A stretch of 20,489 nucleotides of DNA, taken from contig CAVHPP010000026.1 in assembly GCA_963638105.1 (NCBI GenBank), positions 1 to 20,489 on the forward strand, read 5' to 3'. Position 1 is the first letter of the stretch. Every line of letters begins with the position of its first letter. This document shows positions 6,377-13,769 of this stretch, one piece after another. The position numbers and the translations under genes are program-made. The notes beneath the pieces were generated by a model. The model searched no databases. It was given only the letters and a program-made list of their open reading frames with translations, and had not been told where the DNA came from. Origin of the DNA: CAG-217 sp963638105 (GTDB lineage: Bacteria; Bacillota; Clostridia; Oscillospirales; Acutalibacteraceae).

Positions 6377-7438
6377 TCACTCCGTGATCAGGTAACAGGT
6401 GCAGCCCCGGTCATCCAGCAGCTGCTTCACAGCCCGGCGGCTCTTTTCCGGGCAGGTAATGGCATAAATTTGGTTTTCTTTCGGGTTTTGGGCGCATTTT
6501 TCGGCTACTTCTTTTTTCAGCGCCGCCGTAGTGGTGGAGGTAATATTTACCGCCACCGGTTGCAGGAATTTTACATCCTGCCCCAGGTCGGCAGTCAGTC
6601 GCTTGGACAAATCGGCAAACCCGTTGTGGCTAAAGGTGCCCGCTGCCTGGGGCAGCTCTGTGCCCTCCAGCACAAATACCGTTACCCCGGCGCGAGCGCT
6701 CTCCTCCACCAGCGAGCGAATATAGTTGTAAACCTCCGTGCTGTCCGGGTTCAGGTAGCGGTTGCCCGCCGGATCTGTGTAAGCGGTTTTGCCGCTCTTC
6801 ACCGCCCAGGCCGGATTGGCCGCAGTCTGCACATTGTCCGGGTAGCACACAATGTGCCCCAGCACCAGCAGGTCATTCTTGCCCAGCTTTTGGCAGGAGG
6901 AGCGCAAATCCCCGGCAGGGGAAGATACCGCCCCGGCTGCTGCCACAGTGCCCAGGGTAGAGGCATAGCCCACGGTGCCGTCCGCCCGCTTAATATCAAA
7001 GCAGGCAGCGGTATAGCCCCCGGAGGACAAATCGTCCATCATGGCATCCAACATCACTGCGCCGTCCAGGGACAAACTGTCCACCTTGGCTGCCTTGGCC
7101 TCCAGCGCCACAGCGCTGATGGTGTTGCCGTCTACCGTGTCCGTTTGGGCGGCAGGCATGGCGTGCAGATCCATCCAGGCGTCCATCAAAATATAGCCCG
7201 CATACAACAGCACCAACCCCAGCAGCACCAAAAGCACCCGGCGCACCACCTGGCCGGGCGTGGTTTTTTGGAACGCCGCGCCTTTTTTGCGCCGCTGCCG
7301 ATCCAGCTCTGCCTGGCCCGCCTGGGTGCGGGGTTCAATATATTTGTCTGCAAAGTCAATGGGGCGGCCCACTTCCGGCTCCGTCCATTTTTGACCCCGC
7401 TTGTCATTGCTGTAAAATCGCTTTTGCTTTTTCTTCAT
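6377..7438 (-). CDS. Membrane-anchored DUF4015-like (putative glycosidase fold) protein
   Basis: 353 residues. A basic cytoplasmic N-terminus (about 1-64) is followed by one membrane helix (VVRRVLLVLLGLVLLYAGYI, about 64-86) and an external domain. That domain has features of the DUF4015 putative glycosyl hydrolase family: GYTAACFDIKRADGTVGYAS, LLVLGHIVCYPDN (191-202), NPAWAVKSGKTAYTDPAGN and YLNPDSTEVYNYIRSLVEES. The family's usual acidic active-site stretch (of the type FDYVRFP) is replaced by TVFVLEGTELP (253-263), so catalysis may be lost or changed. The ATG is six bases after the rpe stop, with AAGG overlapping that stop. It lies in an operon with rpe, the cadherin-like protein and mgtE. 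A cell-envelope carbohydrate-related role is inferred from fold and location only. Confidence 0.7.
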   Translation of the reverse strand: MKKKQKRFYSNDKRGQKWTEPEVGRPIDFADKYIEPRTQAGQAELDRQRRKKGAAFQKTTPGQVVRRVLLVLLGLVLLYAGYILMDAWMDLHAMPAAQTDTVDGNTISAVALEAKAAKVDSLSLDGAVMLDAMMDDLSSGGYTAACFDIKRADGTVGYASTLGTVAAAGAVSSPAGDLRSSCQKLGKNDLLVLGHIVCYPDNVQTAANPAWAVKSGKTAYTDPAGNRYLNPDSTEVYNYIRSLVEESARAGVTVFVLEGTELPQAAGTFSHNGFADLSKRLTADLGQDVKFLQPVAVNITSTTTAALKKEVAEKCAQNPKENQIYAITCPEKSRRAVKQLLDDRGCTCYLITE

Positions 7439-7444
7439 CTTGCC

Positions 7445-8101
7445 TTATTCCGCAGCCTGCTGCGCCGCACGGCACAGACCGGCAATGGTGGCCGCCGGAT
7501 CCGCGCTCTTAAACACCGCAGACCCTGCCACAAACACATTGGCACCGGCCTTGGCCGCTGCCTTTACAGTCTCCAGGTTAATGCCCCCGTCCACTTGCAG
7601 ATCCAGGTGGGGATAGCGGCTGCGCAGCAAAGTGAGCTTGGGCATCATATCTGCCATAAAGCTTTGGCCGCCAAAGCCCGGCTCCACGGTCATCACCAGC
7701 ACCATAGCCAGCCGATCCGCATAGGGCAGCACCGCCTCTGCCGGGGTGCCCGGCTTAATGGCAATCGCAGGCTTGCAGCCCCGGGCAAGGATCTTGTCAA
7801 TCACTGCGCCCGGGTCATCGTCGCTCTCCAGATGGAAAGTGATCAAATCCGCACCGGCGTCGGCGTAATCGTCAATATACCGCAGCGGCTGACTGATCAT
7901 CAGGTGCACATCAAAGGGCAGATCGCACACCTTGGACAGCCCGGCGATTACCGGCGCGCCAAAGGAGATATTGGGCACAAAATGCCCGTCCATGACATCC
8001 AGGTGCAGCAGATGAGCGCCCCCGGCGGCGCATTTGTTGGCCTCTGCGCCCATGTTGGCAAAATCGCAGGCCAGCATAGACGGTGAAATCTTCATATCCA
8101 T
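7445..8101 (-). CDS. rpe: Ribulose-phosphate 3-epimerase
   Basis: 218 residues from the ATG at 8101, chosen because GAGAGGGG lies eight bases upstream; a second in-frame ATG six bases further on is also possible. It converts D-ribulose 5-phosphate to D-xylulose 5-phosphate in the pentose phosphate pathway (cytoplasm). A TIM barrel with all the family landmarks: MKISPSMLACDFANMG at the start, HLDVMDGHFVPNISFG (metal-binding His and catalytic Asp), VHLMISQP, VMTVEPGFGGQSFM and VDGGIN with the second catalytic Asp, then the phosphate-binding VAGSAVF. It is the first gene of a four-gene operon with a strong promoter at 8155-8183. Confidence 0.96.
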   Translation of the reverse strand: MDMKISPSMLACDFANMGAEANKCAAGGAHLLHLDVMDGHFVPNISFGAPVIAGLSKVCDLPFDVHLMISQPLRYIDDYADAGADLITFHLESDDDPGAVIDKILARGCKPAIAIKPGTPAEAVLPYADRLAMVLVMTVEPGFGGQSFMADMMPKLTLLRSRYPHLDLQVDGGINLETVKAAAKAGANVFVAGSAVFKSADPAATIAGLCRAAQQAAE

Positions 8102-8154
8102 ACAGAATTCCCCTCTCGGTAACGGCAAAACTGCCGGTTTGCGTTCGTGCTCTT

Positions 8155-8183
8155 ATTATACGCCCAAAAGGGCACAAAATCAA
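8155..8183 (-). promoter_or_regulatory. Promoter of the rpe-mgtE operon
   Basis: On the minus strand TTGATT (8183-8178), a 17-nt spacer and a consensus TATAAT (8160-8155), 53 nt upstream of the rpe start. It is divergent from the GNAT promoter at 8207-8235. Confidence 0.8.
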
Positions 8184-8206
8184 CAGCAACGCCTACGAAA
8201 TATGCC

Positions 8207-8235
8207 TTGACGGCGCACCCGGTTTTCGTTAGAAT
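8207..8235 (+). promoter_or_regulatory. Promoter of the GNAT gene
   Basis: TTGACG (8207-8212), a 17-nt spacer and TAGAAT (8230-8235). AGGAGG follows at 8246-8251, so the leader is very short (about 15-20 nt). Confidence 0.75.
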
Positions 8236-8259
8236 AGTACAAAACAGGAGGCGACTGAA

Positions 8260-8793
8260 ATGGAACTCTCCCCCATCTGCAAAAAAGAATACCCGGCGCT
8301 GCGGGCGCTGTATCGCAGCGCGTTCCCGGCAGCGGAGCGTATGCCCCTCTGCCGCTTCTTTGCCCTGCAAAAAAAGGGGCAAGGGGAGATTTTGGTGCTG
8401 CGCACCGGCGGCGCCTTTGCCGGGCTGATGATCGTTACCTTTGCCCCCGGCTATGCCCTGCTCAACTACTTTGCCGTGGAGCCGAACTGCCGCTCTATGG
8501 GACTTGGCTCCCGGGCGCTGCCCGCCTTACAGCAGCGTTATCCCAATCGGCAGGTGGTGCTGGAGGTGGAGCCGCCGGACCATACGGCACCCAACGCCCG
8601 CCAGCGGCAACGGCGGCTGGATTTCTATGCCAAAAACGGCTTTCTCCCCTGCAACTTGCCGATACGGCTGTGCGGCGTGGCACTGGATGTGCTCACGCCC
8701 GGCGGGCAGGCACTGGATTTTGCCGCTTATCAAGGGTTTTATCGCCCGATCTTAGGGCGTCTGGCGCCCCTTTTTGTGCAAAAGCGCCAATAA
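8260..8793 (+). CDS. GNAT family N-acetyltransferase
   Basis: 177 residues; the ATG is eight bases after a perfect AGGAGG. The central strand-loop YFAVEPNCRSMGLGSRAL (about 70-87) is motif A of the GNAT fold, with a modified acetyl-CoA pyrophosphate-binding loop (CRSMGLGS in place of the usual QxxGxG/A). RRLDFYAKNGFLP (about 115-127) is motif B. The C-terminal 40 residues carry no recognised motif. It would transfer an acetyl group from acetyl-CoA to an amine; the substrate is unknown. It is apparently monocistronic, with its own promoter; no convincing terminator separates it from the ABC-F gene downstream. Confidence 0.85.
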   Translation: MELSPICKKEYPALRALYRSAFPAAERMPLCRFFALQKKGQGEILVLRTGGAFAGLMIVTFAPGYALLNYFAVEPNCRSMGLGSRALPALQQRYPNRQVVLEVEPPDHTAPNARQRQRRLDFYAKNGFLPCNLPIRLCGVALDVLTPGGQALDFAAYQGFYRPILGRLAPLFVQKRQ

Positions 8794-8816
8794 AACGCCG
8801 CCGGGCCAAATTCTCC

Positions 8817-8845
8817 TTGTATTTTGACCGGGTGTGGTGTAGAAT
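8817..8845 (+). promoter_or_regulatory. Probable promoter of the ABC-F gene
   Basis: TTGTAT (8817-8822), a 17-nt spacer and TAGAAT (8840-8845), about 55 nt upstream of the start codon. The -10 context TAGAATAGT is the same as in the GNAT promoter. A nearby TTGACC at 8824 is spaced too closely to serve as the -35. Confidence 0.5.
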
Positions 8846-8900
8846 AGTTGCGGATTTTCAGATACAATAGATAACAAAGCCAGTAACGGAGGATTTCTCT

Positions 8901-10508
8901 ATGATTCAAGCCAATAATGTAACCGTGCAGTTCGGCGGTCGCGCGCTGTTTGAGCGGGTCAATGTGACCTTCTCTAAGGGCAACTGCTACGGCATCATCG
9001 GTGCCAACGGCGCAGGCAAGTCCACCTTCTTAAAGGTGCTGGACGGCGAGCTGGAGCCCCAAAAGGGCGAGGTGGTCATTACCCCCGGCGAGCGGCTCAG
9101 CGTGCTCAAACAGGACCACTTTGCCTATGACCAATACCAGGTGGTGCGCACCGTGCTGATGGGCAACCCCCGTCTCATCGAGATTATGGAAGAAAAGGAC
9201 GCCCTGTACGCCAAGCCGGACTTTAGCGAAGAGGACGGCGTGCGCGCCGGGGAGCTGGAAGCGGAATTTGCCGATATGGACGGCTGGAACGCAGAAAGCG
9301 ACGCGGAGTTTATGCTCAACAAGCTGGGCGTTACCGACGAGTACCACTATATGACCATGGCGGAGCTGCCTGCCAACTTAAAGGTCAAGGTACTGCTGGC
9401 CCAGGCCCTCTTTGGCAATCCGGACATTCTGCTGCTGGATGAGCCTACCAACCACCTGGACCTGTCCGCCATTCGCTGGCTGGAGAACTTCCTGCTGGAT
9501 TTTGAAAACACGGTGATCGTGGTGTCCCATGACCGTCACTTCTTAAACAAGGTCTGCACCCATATCTGCGATGTGGACTTTGGCAAAATTCAGATGTATG
9601 TAGGCAACTACGACTTTTGGTACGAGTACACCCAAATGCGCCAGCGCCAGGCGCGGGATCAGAACAAGAAGAACGAGCAGAAGATTAAGGAACTCCAGGC
9701 CTTTATTGCCCGCTTCTCTGCCAACGCAGCCAAGAGCAAGCAGGCCACCAGCCGTAAAAAGCAGTTGGACGCCTTGGAGATGATCGACATGCCCGTGTCC
9801 TCCCGCCGGTTCCCCTTTGTGGACTTTAAGCCGGACCGGGAGTGCGGCAACGACCTGCTGCGGGTAGACCACCTGACCAAGACCATCGGCGACCGCAAGG
9901 TGCTGGACGACATCAGCTTTGTGATCCACCCCAGAGAAAAAGTGGCCTTTGTTGGCGCGGACGCCATGGCCAAGACCACCCTGTTTAAGATCATTATGGG
10001 TGAGATGGAGCCGGACGAGGGCGAATACAAGTGGGGCGTAACCACCACCCAAAGCTACTTCCCCAGCGACAACAGCGCCTACTTTGACGGCGTGGATCTG
10101 ACCCTGATCGACTGGCTGCGCCAGTACACCACCCAAACGCTGGAAACGGACATCCGCTCTTGGCTGGGCCGTATGCTCTTTAGCGGCGACGAGGCGCTGA
10201 AGAAGGCCAATGTGCTCTCCGGCGGCGAGCGGGTGCGGTGTATGCTGTGCAAGATGATGCTCTCCGGCGCCAATGTGCTGGTGCTGGACGAACCCACCAA
10301 CCACCTGGACCTGGAGTCCATCACCGCCCTGAACGACGGCCTGATCCGCTACCCGGAGACCATTCTCTTCACCTCCCACGACCACCAGTTCGTGCAGACG
10401 GTAGCCGACCGGATCATCGAGGTCAGCGGCAATACCCTGCTGGATCGCAAGGGCACCTACGACGAATTCCTGGCGGACTTCGACGAGGACCAGCTGAAGA
10501 AGTATTAA
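8901..10508 (+). CDS. ABC-F family ATPase (YkpA/YbiT-like)
   Basis: 535 residues with two ATP-binding cassettes and no membrane segment, the layout of ABC-F proteins that act on ribosomes. First cassette: Walker A GANGAGKST (34-42) and Walker B LLLDEPTNHLD. Its signature position reads LPANLKVKV (156-164) instead of LSGGE. A charged linker (about 245-295, KKNEQKIKELQAFIARF, ATSRKKQLD) matches the P-site tRNA-interaction linker region. Second cassette: Walker A GADAMAKTT (352-360) lacks the Gly before Lys, while LSGGERVRC (439-447) and LVLDEPTNHLD are intact. Such an AKTT loop is, from memory, common in the ykpA/ybiT branch. GGAGG lies eight bases before the ATG. It is probably a housekeeping translation factor rather than a drug-resistance protein. 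Confidence 0.92.
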   Translation: MIQANNVTVQFGGRALFERVNVTFSKGNCYGIIGANGAGKSTFLKVLDGELEPQKGEVVITPGERLSVLKQDHFAYDQYQVVRTVLMGNPRLIEIMEEKDALYAKPDFSEEDGVRAGELEAEFADMDGWNAESDAEFMLNKLGVTDEYHYMTMAELPANLKVKVLLAQALFGNPDILLLDEPTNHLDLSAIRWLENFLLDFENTVIVVSHDRHFLNKVCTHICDVDFGKIQMYVGNYDFWYEYTQMRQRQARDQNKKNEQKIKELQAFIARFSANAAKSKQATSRKKQLDALEMIDMPVSSRRFPFVDFKPDRECGNDLLRVDHLTKTIGDRKVLDDISFVIHPREKVAFVGADAMAKTTLFKIIMGEMEPDEGEYKWGVTTTQSYFPSDNSAYFDGVDLTLIDWLRQYTTQTLETDIRSWLGRMLFSGDEALKKANVLSGGERVRCMLCKMMLSGANVLVLDEPTNHLDLESITALNDGLIRYPETILFTSHDHQFVQTVADRIIEVSGNTLLDRKGTYDEFLADFDEDQLKKY

Positions 10509-10531
10509 AACAAAACCCAATCCCATTGCAT

Positions 10532-10570
10532 AAAAAACAGGAACGCAGATCTATGCGTTCCTGTTTTTTT
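10532..10570. terminator. Bidirectional intrinsic terminator, ABC-F versus GH27 gene
   Basis: A 10-bp perfect stem CAGGAACGCA (10538-10547) with TGCGTTCCTG (10554-10563), a 6-nt loop, seven T after it and six A before it. It therefore ends both the ABC-F transcript (+) and the rhamnose/GH27 transcript (-). Confidence 0.93.
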
Positions 10571-10590
10571 ACATATTTTACTTTATACCA

Positions 10591-11898
10591 TCATTCTGCC
10601 GTTATGCGGAGCAGGAGGGCGCCGTGGGCGGGGACGGTAGCGGAGAAGCGGTTTTTGAAGGTGCCCAGCCGGTGGCCGGACCAGATCTCCGTCAAGTCGC
10701 AGGGGGTATCCGGCAGGTGCAGGGCAGTGAGATTCAGAGTTTGCCGTGCCGGGCGGTCCTGGGTATTAAACAGAGCGGCGTACTTGCAGCCCCGGCCGCA
10801 GGCCACCCACTGAATGGTGCCGCGGCCGTTGGTCTCTCGCCGAAGCAATTCCCGAGCGCCGTAAGAGGCGGCGTGCATTTGCAGATAATCTTGATTGGTG
10901 AGCATAGCCAGCACATCGGCGGGCAATTCCGGCAGATTGCCGCCCAAAAACAGCGGACTGCGGAAAATGCCCCACAGGGTGAACATAGTGCGCACCTCGT
11001 CCGAGGTGAAATTGCTCATACGATTTTGCGCGCCGTGATAGGGAGCGTCCTTGCACAAGCGACCCACCGGCAGCATATCGCAATCCGGCCAGCAGCCGGG
11101 GCCGGGCACGCCCTCCCAGGTCTTGCACCGATCAAACATATCGTGCAGCTTGTCCCACCGGTCCCAAAAATCGCCGGTCATCCGCCACATTTGGGCGTGG
11201 CGGCGCAGGTGGGGCAAATTAGCAATATCTGCCGGTCCCGGTGAGAGGGACAGCACCACCTCCCGCCCGCAATTTTGCAAGCTGCGGTGGAGCATTTCAA
11301 TCTCATGCCGGGCGTTATACGGATCGTCCCACTTGCGAAATTCCGTGACGCAAATATCGTCGCACTTAATAAAATCCACGCCCCAGTGGGCGTACAACCG
11401 GCAAATGGAGTCATAATACGCCTGGGCAGCGGCATTGTCCCGCATACCGTACATATCCGTGTTCCAGGGACAGACGGAGAAGTGATGGGCCGCGTCCCGG
11501 GCGGTAAAATCCGTGCCCAAAATAGGCGTATCCCGGTGCACCGCCTGGCGGGGAATGCCCCGCATAATATGAATACCGAAGCGCAAACCCAGGGAATGGC
11601 AATAGTCCGCAATGGGGCCAAAGCCCTTGTCCCCGGCTGCGCTGGGAAAGCGGTTCTCCGCCGGCAGCAAACGGCCGTAGTCGTCCATACAAACCGAGGC
11701 AAAATTGTTATATTCATTGCCCTTTGCCTGCGGCTCGTACCACTGAATGTCGCACACCAGGGTGTTCCATCCATAGGGCAGCAGGTGCGCCGCCATAAAG
11801 CGGGCGTTCTCCCGCAAGGCTTCCTCCGTTACGCCGGCGCCGTAGCAGTCCCAGCTGTTCCACCCCATAGGCGGGGTGGGTGCAAGTGTCTTTTTCAT
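10591..11898 (-). CDS. Glycoside hydrolase family 27 (alpha-galactosidase type)
   Basis: 435 residues from the ATG at 11898, with GAGGTG six bases upstream. The start LAPTPPMGWNSWDCYG is the family N-terminus. WGVDFIKCDD (172-181) holds the nucleophile Asp180 in a KxD motif, and R239-x3-D243 in WRMTGDFWDRWD supplies the acid/base. WNTLVCDIQW and FGIHIMRGIPRQAV line the barrel; a beta-sandwich C-terminal domain ends FSATVPAHGALLLRI. Retaining hydrolysis of terminal alpha-D-galactosyl or beta-L-arabinopyranosyl residues is the family activity; which of these applies here is not clear. There is no signal peptide, so it acts inside the cell on imported sugars. It lies behind the dTDP-rhamnose operon and a GNAT gene, but a hairpin with a U-tract stands directly before its ribosome binding site, so it may be expressed by read-through only. 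Confidence 0.92.
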   Translation of the reverse strand: MKKTLAPTPPMGWNSWDCYGAGVTEEALRENARFMAAHLLPYGWNTLVCDIQWYEPQAKGNEYNNFASVCMDDYGRLLPAENRFPSAAGDKGFGPIADYCHSLGLRFGIHIMRGIPRQAVHRDTPILGTDFTARDAAHHFSVCPWNTDMYGMRDNAAAQAYYDSICRLYAHWGVDFIKCDDICVTEFRKWDDPYNARHEIEMLHRSLQNCGREVVLSLSPGPADIANLPHLRRHAQMWRMTGDFWDRWDKLHDMFDRCKTWEGVPGPGCWPDCDMLPVGRLCKDAPYHGAQNRMSNFTSDEVRTMFTLWGIFRSPLFLGGNLPELPADVLAMLTNQDYLQMHAASYGARELLRRETNGRGTIQWVACGRGCKYAALFNTQDRPARQTLNLTALHLPDTPCDLTEIWSGHRLGTFKNRFSATVPAHGALLLRITAE

Positions 11899-11910
11899 AC
11901 CGTTCACCTC

Positions 11911-11940
11911 AAAAAAAGCCGCCGGTGATTGCCCGACGGC
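11911..11940 (-). terminator. Intrinsic terminator or attenuator directly upstream of the GH27 gene
   Basis: On the minus strand GCCGTCGG (11940-11933), a 7-nt loop and CCGGCGGC (11925-11918) form an 8-bp stem with one G-U pair, followed by seven T (11917-11911). The T-run is followed by GAGGTG, the GH27 ribosome binding site, with only 12 nt between the end of the T-run and the ATG. There is no room for a promoter between them. Confidence 0.75.
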
Positions 11941-11947
11941 GCTGTTT

Positions 11948-12373
11948 TTATTGTAATGCTTTGACCATACGAATGTGGGGGCAAAACTCGTCCAAATAGA
12001 CCTGCCCCACCGGGGCAAAGCCGCACTTTTCGTAAAAAGGCTGCACCCGGCACTGGGCAGACACCTCTATGCCCGCAGCCCCCCGGCGACGCAGCTCCGC
12101 CTCTGCCAAGTCCATCATTCGCCGCCCCAGGTGCAACCGGCGAGCGGACCGGATTACCGCCACCCGACCGATATGCCAGCGGGTGCCCCCGTCCTCCGTA
12201 AAGGCACGCAGGGTGCCCACCGGCCGACCGTCTGCAAACAGCAGCAGGTGCAGGGCGTGGCGGTCCATGGCGTCAAATTCCTCCTGAAAGCCCTGCTCCT
12301 CCACAAAAACCGCCTGGCGAATGGCCGCGGCCTCCGGGGGCAGAGCGTCATAAAATGCGTGGGTAAATTCCAT
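11948..12373 (-). CDS. GNAT family acetyltransferase, ElaA-like
   Basis: 141 residues. The start is the ATG at 12373, which overlaps the rfbC stop by one base (TAATG), so translation is coupled; GGAG lies 10 bases upstream. MEFTHAFYDALPPEAAAIRQ then VFVEEQGFQEEFDAMDRHALHLL is the ElaA-type opening. Motif A reads IGRVAVIRSARRLHLGRRMM (about 73-92), with RRLHLGRR as the acetyl-CoA loop, and motif B is PFYEKCGFAPVG. It acetylates an unknown amine. A link to rhamnose or surface glycan synthesis is suggested only by its operon place between rfbC and the GH27 gene. Confidence 0.88.
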   Translation of the reverse strand: MEFTHAFYDALPPEAAAIRQAVFVEEQGFQEEFDAMDRHALHLLLFADGRPVGTLRAFTEDGGTRWHIGRVAVIRSARRLHLGRRMMDLAEAELRRRGAAGIEVSAQCRVQPFYEKCGFAPVGQVYLDEFCPHIRMVKALQ

Positions 12374-12918
12374 TACTTCAAATACTCCCAATGCTTGTCT
12401 TTTTCGCTTAGCTGCAAGGTCATACCCGGGGGAATGGGCCACTCCACGCCGATCTTGGGATCGTCCCATGGAATACCGCCCTCATCGTCCGGGTGAAAAA
12501 AGTCCGTTACCTTATAGCAGAATTCCGCCCGCCGGGACAGCACCAAAAAACCGTGGGCAAACCCGGCAGGGATCAAAAACTGCTTTTTGTTCTCCGCAGA
12601 GAGCACCTCGCCGTGCCACCGCAAATAAGTATCGCTGCCCGGTCGCAGGTCCACCGCCACATCAAATACTGTGCCGCTGACCACCCGCACCAGCTTGGTC
12701 TGGGGGTAGCGCAACTGGCGGTGCAGCCCCCGCAGCACGCCGTAGGTGCTGCCGGACTGGTTGTCCTGCACAAAATCATAATGAAAGCCCAGAGCCTCCA
12801 TATCTCGCTGATTGTAGGTCTCCATAAAATAGCCACGGTCGTCGCCGTGCACCGTGGGGGTGAGCACTGCCAGCCCGGCAATGCCGCCCACATTCTGCTG
12901 TGCCTGCATTTGGATCAT
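12373..12918 (-). CDS. rfbC: dTDP-4-dehydrorhamnose 3,5-epimerase
   Basis: 181 residues, third step of dTDP-L-rhamnose synthesis (double epimerisation of dTDP-4-keto-6-deoxyglucose). RmlC cupin motifs: DDRGYFMETYN, FVQDNQSGSTYGVLRGLHRQ with catalytic His66, VFDVAVDLRPGSDTY, IPAGFAHGFLVLS and FCYKVTDFFHP with the usual active-site Tyr. The start ATG at 12918 overlaps the rfbD stop as ATGA, with AGGAAGAAAAGG ahead of it; an in-frame ATG nine bases later is an alternative. Its own stop overlaps the next gene's ATG. It is cytoplasmic and feeds wall polysaccharide or capsule rhamnose. Confidence 0.95.
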   Translation of the reverse strand: MIQMQAQQNVGGIAGLAVLTPTVHGDDRGYFMETYNQRDMEALGFHYDFVQDNQSGSTYGVLRGLHRQLRYPQTKLVRVVSGTVFDVAVDLRPGSDTYLRWHGEVLSAENKKQFLIPAGFAHGFLVLSRRAEFCYKVTDFFHPDDEGGIPWDDPKIGVEWPIPPGMTLQLSEKDKHWEYLK

Positions 12919-13769
12919 GCCTTTTCTTCCTCCAATGCCTGTAAATACCGCGCCAGTGCGTCTTGCCAGTCCGGCAAGGGGGTGAGGCCCGCTGCCGCCA
13001 AGGCGCTGCAATCCAGCCGACTGTTCAGCGGTCGCCGAGCCGCCGTAGGGTACGCCGCAGTAGGGATCGGCTCCAATTCCATCTCTTTGCCGGCAAGGTC
13101 AAAAATCCGCCGGGCAAAGTCGTACCAGCTCACCGGTTGACCGCTGCCGGTGGCGTGAAACACACCCTGTGCGTTTTGCTCTGCCATTTGGCAAATCAGC
13201 TGAGCCAAATCCGCCGTATAAGTGGGGCAGCCGATCTGATCGTCCACCACCGACAGGCGGGAGCGGCGCTCTGCCAGGCGCAGCATAGTCTTTACAAAAT
13301 TGTTGCCGTGCAGGCCAAACACCCAGCTGATCCGCAAGATGGCGTGGCAGGGCACCGTCTGTGCCGCCTGCTCGCCCAGCAGCTTGCTGCGGCCGTACAC
13401 ATTCAGGGGCGCCGGGGTCTCCGTCACCGGATGGGGCGCCGTGCCGCTGCCGTCAAACACATAATCCGTAGAGGGGTACAGCAGCCCGCAGCCTACTGCC
13501 GCGCAGGCGTGGGCCACATACGCCGTGCCCGCTGCATTGACAGCCATACAAATTTTTTCTTCCGTCTCTGCCCGGTCCACCGCCGTGTAAGCGGCGCAGT
13601 GCACCACCCAGTCCGGGCGGTAGTCACCAATGGCAGACTCCACCCGGGCCGGACGGGTAATATCCAGTTCCGTATGATCGGGGGCCCATACCTGCCAGCC
13701 CTTGGCCGTGGCTGCCTGTGCCACATCCGTACCCAGCTGGCCGCTGCCCCCTGTCACTAAAATTCGCAT
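12915..13769 (-). CDS. rfbD: dTDP-4-dehydrorhamnose reductase
   Basis: 284 residues, the last step of dTDP-L-rhamnose synthesis: NAD(P)H-dependent reduction of the 4-keto group. An extended short-chain dehydrogenase: MRILVTGGSGQLGTD (GxxGxxG at 7-13), DITRPARV, CAAYTAVDRAE, the family stretch STDYVFDG (100-107) and the catalytic YGRSK (Tyr125, Lys129). RISWVFG and DQIGCPTYTADLA complete the RmlD pattern. The ATG follows the rfbB stop with no gap (TAAATG). It overlaps rfbC by four bases. Confidence 0.96.
   Translation of the reverse strand: MRILVTGGSGQLGTDVAQAATAKGWQVWAPDHTELDITRPARVESAIGDYRPDWVVHCAAYTAVDRAETEEKICMAVNAAGTAYVAHACAAVGCGLLYPSTDYVFDGSGTAPHPVTETPAPLNVYGRSKLLGEQAAQTVPCHAILRISWVFGLHGNNFVKTMLRLAERRSRLSVVDDQIGCPTYTADLAQLICQMAEQNAQGVFHATGSGQPVSWYDFARRIFDLAGKEMELEPIPTAAYPTAARRPLNSRLDCSALAAAGLTPLPDWQDALARYLQALEEEKA

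Noticed and set aside
6470..8086. 538-codon plus-strand open frame opposite rpe and the DUF4015-like gene
   Set aside because: It is antisense to two recognisable genes, is rich in His/Arg/Gly as expected for a GC-rich shadow, and has no recognisable domain.
8824..8845. TTGACC plus TAGAAT as a promoter for the ABC-F gene
   Set aside because: The spacer would be only 10 nt; TTGTAT at 8817 gives the correct 17-nt spacing.
9543..10526. Minus-strand open frame opposite the ABC-F gene
   Set aside because: The plus strand encodes an unmistakable ABC-F ATPase; the antisense frame has no motif.
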